Assembly (NCBI GenBank): GCA_016938135.1
Contig: JAFGVD010000025.1
Location: 1 to 64,000, forward strand
Direction: 5' to 3'
DNA: 64,000 bases
Origin: Coriobacteriia bacterium
GTDB lineage: Bacteria; Actinomycetota; Coriobacteriia; Anaerosomatales; Anaerosomataceae
The notes below the pieces were generated by a model. The model made no database searches, had not been told where the DNA came from, and saw only the letters and a program-made list of their open reading frames with translations. Each line of letters begins with the position of its first letter. The first letter of the stretch is position 1. The position numbers were made by a program, and so were the translations under genes. Below are positions 62,424 to 64,000 of the stretch, piece after piece.

Positions 62424-63212
62424 GTGCGCATCATCGACTTCCACACCCATGTCTTCCGAGACGACATCGCACCCACGGCGGTGCCTGCGCTTGAGTCCCA
62501 GGGCAACCTACGGTCGGTCTACGACGGCACCGTCCACGGCCTGCTTCGCGCAATGGCGCGTTCCGGTGTGGACATCTCCGTCATACAGCCGGTTGCCACC
62601 AAGCCGGGTCAGGTGTGCTCCATCAACGACTGGGTGGCTGCCAATGAGGATCCTCGCATCATTCCCTTCGGCGCTATGCATCCTGACTTCGAAGACCCGT
62701 TCGCCGAGATCGCCCGCATGGCGGAAGCCGGTCTGAAGGGCTTCAAGATGCATCCGGAGCATCAGGCGTTCGTTCCTGATGAGGCGCGCTTGGAGCCTGT
62801 CTATTCCGCTGCCCAGGAGTACGGCATGATCGTGCTCTTCCATGCCGGCGCCGATGAGATCCACTCCACCGTGCACGGAACCCCGCAGTCTTTCGCCAAC
62901 ATGCTGGATGATCATCCGGGTATGACGGCAGTGCTCGCGCACATGGGCGGTTACCGTCAGTGGCCGATGATCTTCGAGGTCCTGGCAGGCCGTGACGTCT
63001 ACTTCGACACCGCGTACACCCTGGGCCACCTGTCTGATGAAGATTTCGTCGCGCTTGTTCACAAGCACGGGGTCGAGCATATACTCTTCGGTTCGGACGG
63101 ACCCTGGACCGATCAGGCGGCCGAGTTGGAGCATCTGAGGTCGCTGTCTTTCTCGGCAGATGAGTTTGACGCCATCGTGGGCGGCAATGCCGAGAGACTG
63201 CTTGAGCTCTAG
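62424..63212 (+). CDS. amidohydrolase 2 family metal-dependent hydrolase
   Basis: 262 residues of the TIM-barrel amidohydrolase-2 family (PF04909): IIDFHTHVFRDDIAP with the HxH pair, GLKGFKMHPEHQAFVPDE with Lys and His, IVLFHAGADE, TAVLAHMGGYRQWP and HILFGSDGPWTDQ with the terminal metal Asp. Family members are decarboxylases or hydrolases of small acids; the substrate is not predictable. The start is GTG after TAGGAG. It ends one base before the YgjP-type gene. Confidence 0.88.
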   Translation: MRIIDFHTHVFRDDIAPTAVPALESQGNLRSVYDGTVHGLLRAMARSGVDISVIQPVATKPGQVCSINDWVAANEDPRIIPFGAMHPDFEDPFAEIARMAEAGLKGFKMHPEHQAFVPDEARLEPVYSAAQEYGMIVLFHAGADEIHSTVHGTPQSFANMLDDHPGMTAVLAHMGGYRQWPMIFEVLAGRDVYFDTAYTLGHLSDEDFVALVHKHGVEHILFGSDGPWTDQAAELEHLRSLSFSADEFDAIVGGNAERLLEL

Positions 63213-63213
63213 C

Positions 63214-63945
63214 ATGCCGGACCCTGCGTTCGACTATACTCTGCGCGAGAGTCCGCGGGCCCGTAACGTTCGCTTCCGTGTGTCCGCACGCGACGGCCTG
63301 GTGGTCGTGGTGCCCCGTGGCTTCCCCGTCTCGCGCGTGCCGGCTTTGCTCCAGACACGGCAGCGCTGGATAGAGCGGGCGATGCATCGTGTGGAGGCGC
63401 AACTTGCGTACCGGGCGGCACAACTGGCGACCGGTGCGCCCGCCAGGCTGCGCTTGCGTGCCATCGGTGAGGAGTGGGACGTGGAGTATCGCCACACCGA
63501 TGCGCTCAGAGTCACCGCGCGCGAGCACGCCGACGGCAGAGTGGTGGTGTCCGGGGACATCTCGGATGACGCCGCGACGCGCGCTGCGATGCGGCGCTGG
63601 CTTGCGCGGCGGGCGAAGACCACGCTGGTGCCGATGCTCATGGGTATGGCAGATGAGCACGGCTATCGGGTGAGCAAGGCAACCATGCGTTGGCAGCGGT
63701 CGAGGTGGGGGAGCTGTTCCGCCAAAGGGACGATCAGTCTCAACACGCAGTTGCTCTTCTTGCCCGCCCCCGTGACGCGCTACGTGCTGCTCCACGAGCT
63801 GTGTCATACGGCCCGGATGGATCACTCGGCGGCCTTCTGGGCGCTTGTGGCATCGCATGAGCCGGGCTACCGCGAGCACAAGGCCGAGTTGCGGGAAGGT
63901 TGGAGCAAGGTACCCGCATGGCTGCAGGTCGACGAGGCTTTCTGA
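63214..63945 (+). CDS. YgjP/DUF45-type M48-like metallopeptidase
   Basis: 243 residues starting MPDPAFDYTLRESPRARNVR; an upstream ATG in the frame lies inside the amidohydrolase gene. Family signatures are the N-terminal ARNVRFRVSARDGLVVVVPR, WQRSRWGSCSAKGTISLNTQ and the zinc motif YVLLHELCHTARMDHSAAFW. These proteins are predicted SprT/M48-like zinc peptidases of unknown substrate. It is coupled to the preceding gene by proximity. Confidence 0.88.
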   Translation: MPDPAFDYTLRESPRARNVRFRVSARDGLVVVVPRGFPVSRVPALLQTRQRWIERAMHRVEAQLAYRAAQLATGAPARLRLRAIGEEWDVEYRHTDALRVTAREHADGRVVVSGDISDDAATRAAMRRWLARRAKTTLVPMLMGMADEHGYRVSKATMRWQRSRWGSCSAKGTISLNTQLLFLPAPVTRYVLLHELCHTARMDHSAAFWALVASHEPGYREHKAELREGWSKVPAWLQVDEAF

Positions 63946-64000
63946 CTATCGCCATCGTATGCCGATTCGCTTACACTATTTCTCGGGTCGATCAACGGCC

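Overview
The window looks like a chromosome segment of a high-GC, Gram-positive, probably anaerobic actinobacterium, most likely a sediment or subsurface member of the class Coriobacteriia. The clues are surface proteins with triple CWB2 cell-wall-binding repeats, UPF0182, high-GC codon use with frequent GTG starts, fermentative arginine, agmatine and threonine catabolism, multiheme cytochromes c, and a wall-polymer cluster of CDP-glycerol-type transferases. The taxonomic placement is inference; no rRNA gene is present.

Layout. 0-2.45 kb: the 3' part of a large FG-GAP/Ig/CWB2 surface protein, then a CoiA-like remnant and the 3' half of a tRNA-Ser with its terminator, which together look like one end of an integrated element. 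2.5-5.6 kb: a lipoprotein, a membrane-anchored metallophosphoesterase and a UbiA prenyltransferase. 5.6-10.8 kb: an accessory island bounded by a 72-bp direct repeat. It carries a SLATT-type 2TM protein, an RyR-domain protein, an ankyrin remnant, a small unknown gene and a 1026-residue DUF4062-NTPase-TPR protein, and is a candidate defence locus. A palindromised tRNA-like sequence and a truncated DUF1611 gene follow. 11.9-17.9 kb: katG and three wall-remodelling genes (VanX-like dipeptidase, L,D-transpeptidase, RlpA-like protein), then an unknown membrane protein. 18.0-21.6 kb: an overlapping operon of a phasin-like protein, an ABC1/UbiB kinase, a membrane protein, a PadR regulator and a HAAS-type membrane protein. 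21.6-24.5 kb: an electron-transfer operon of DUF1295, a flavin/ferric-reductase-like protein and a hexaheme cytochrome.

24.6-36.5 kb: DegV, a polar amino-acid ABC transporter, the threonine dehydrogenase/KBL pair, a 12-heme cytochrome with OmpL47-like domains, a class-IV aminotransferase, VF530, YqeY and a TetR regulator. 36.6-41.3 kb: a complete agmatine deiminase operon (carbamate kinase, putrescine-type carbamoyltransferase, antiporter, agmatine deiminase) behind a strong promoter with two repeated operator-like sites shared with the divergent TetR gene. 41.3-48.4 kb: a hotdog thioesterase, UPF0182, a phospholipase-C-like/Ig/CWB2 surface protein and an alkaline phosphatase lipoprotein. 48.4-58.5 kb: a divergent polyol-phosphate polymer cluster with a TarI-like cytidylyltransferase, an SDR reductase, four CDP-glycerol-transferase-family proteins (one strongly diverged), a tandem-domain GT2 enzyme and a Wzm/Wzt-type ABC exporter. 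58.6-64 kb: thymidine kinase, a Moco-sulfurase-like PLP enzyme, arginine deiminase, a MoaD/ThiS-like protein, an amidohydrolase and a YgjP-type metallopeptidase.

Functionally, the window combines ATP and nitrogen gain from arginine, agmatine and threonine, extracytoplasmic electron transfer, and heavy investment in the cell envelope. The most promising unexplained regions are the 5.6-10.8 kb SLATT/RyR/STAND island, the tRNA-derived structures at 2.3 and 10.7 kb, and the unusual composition of the wall-polymer cluster.
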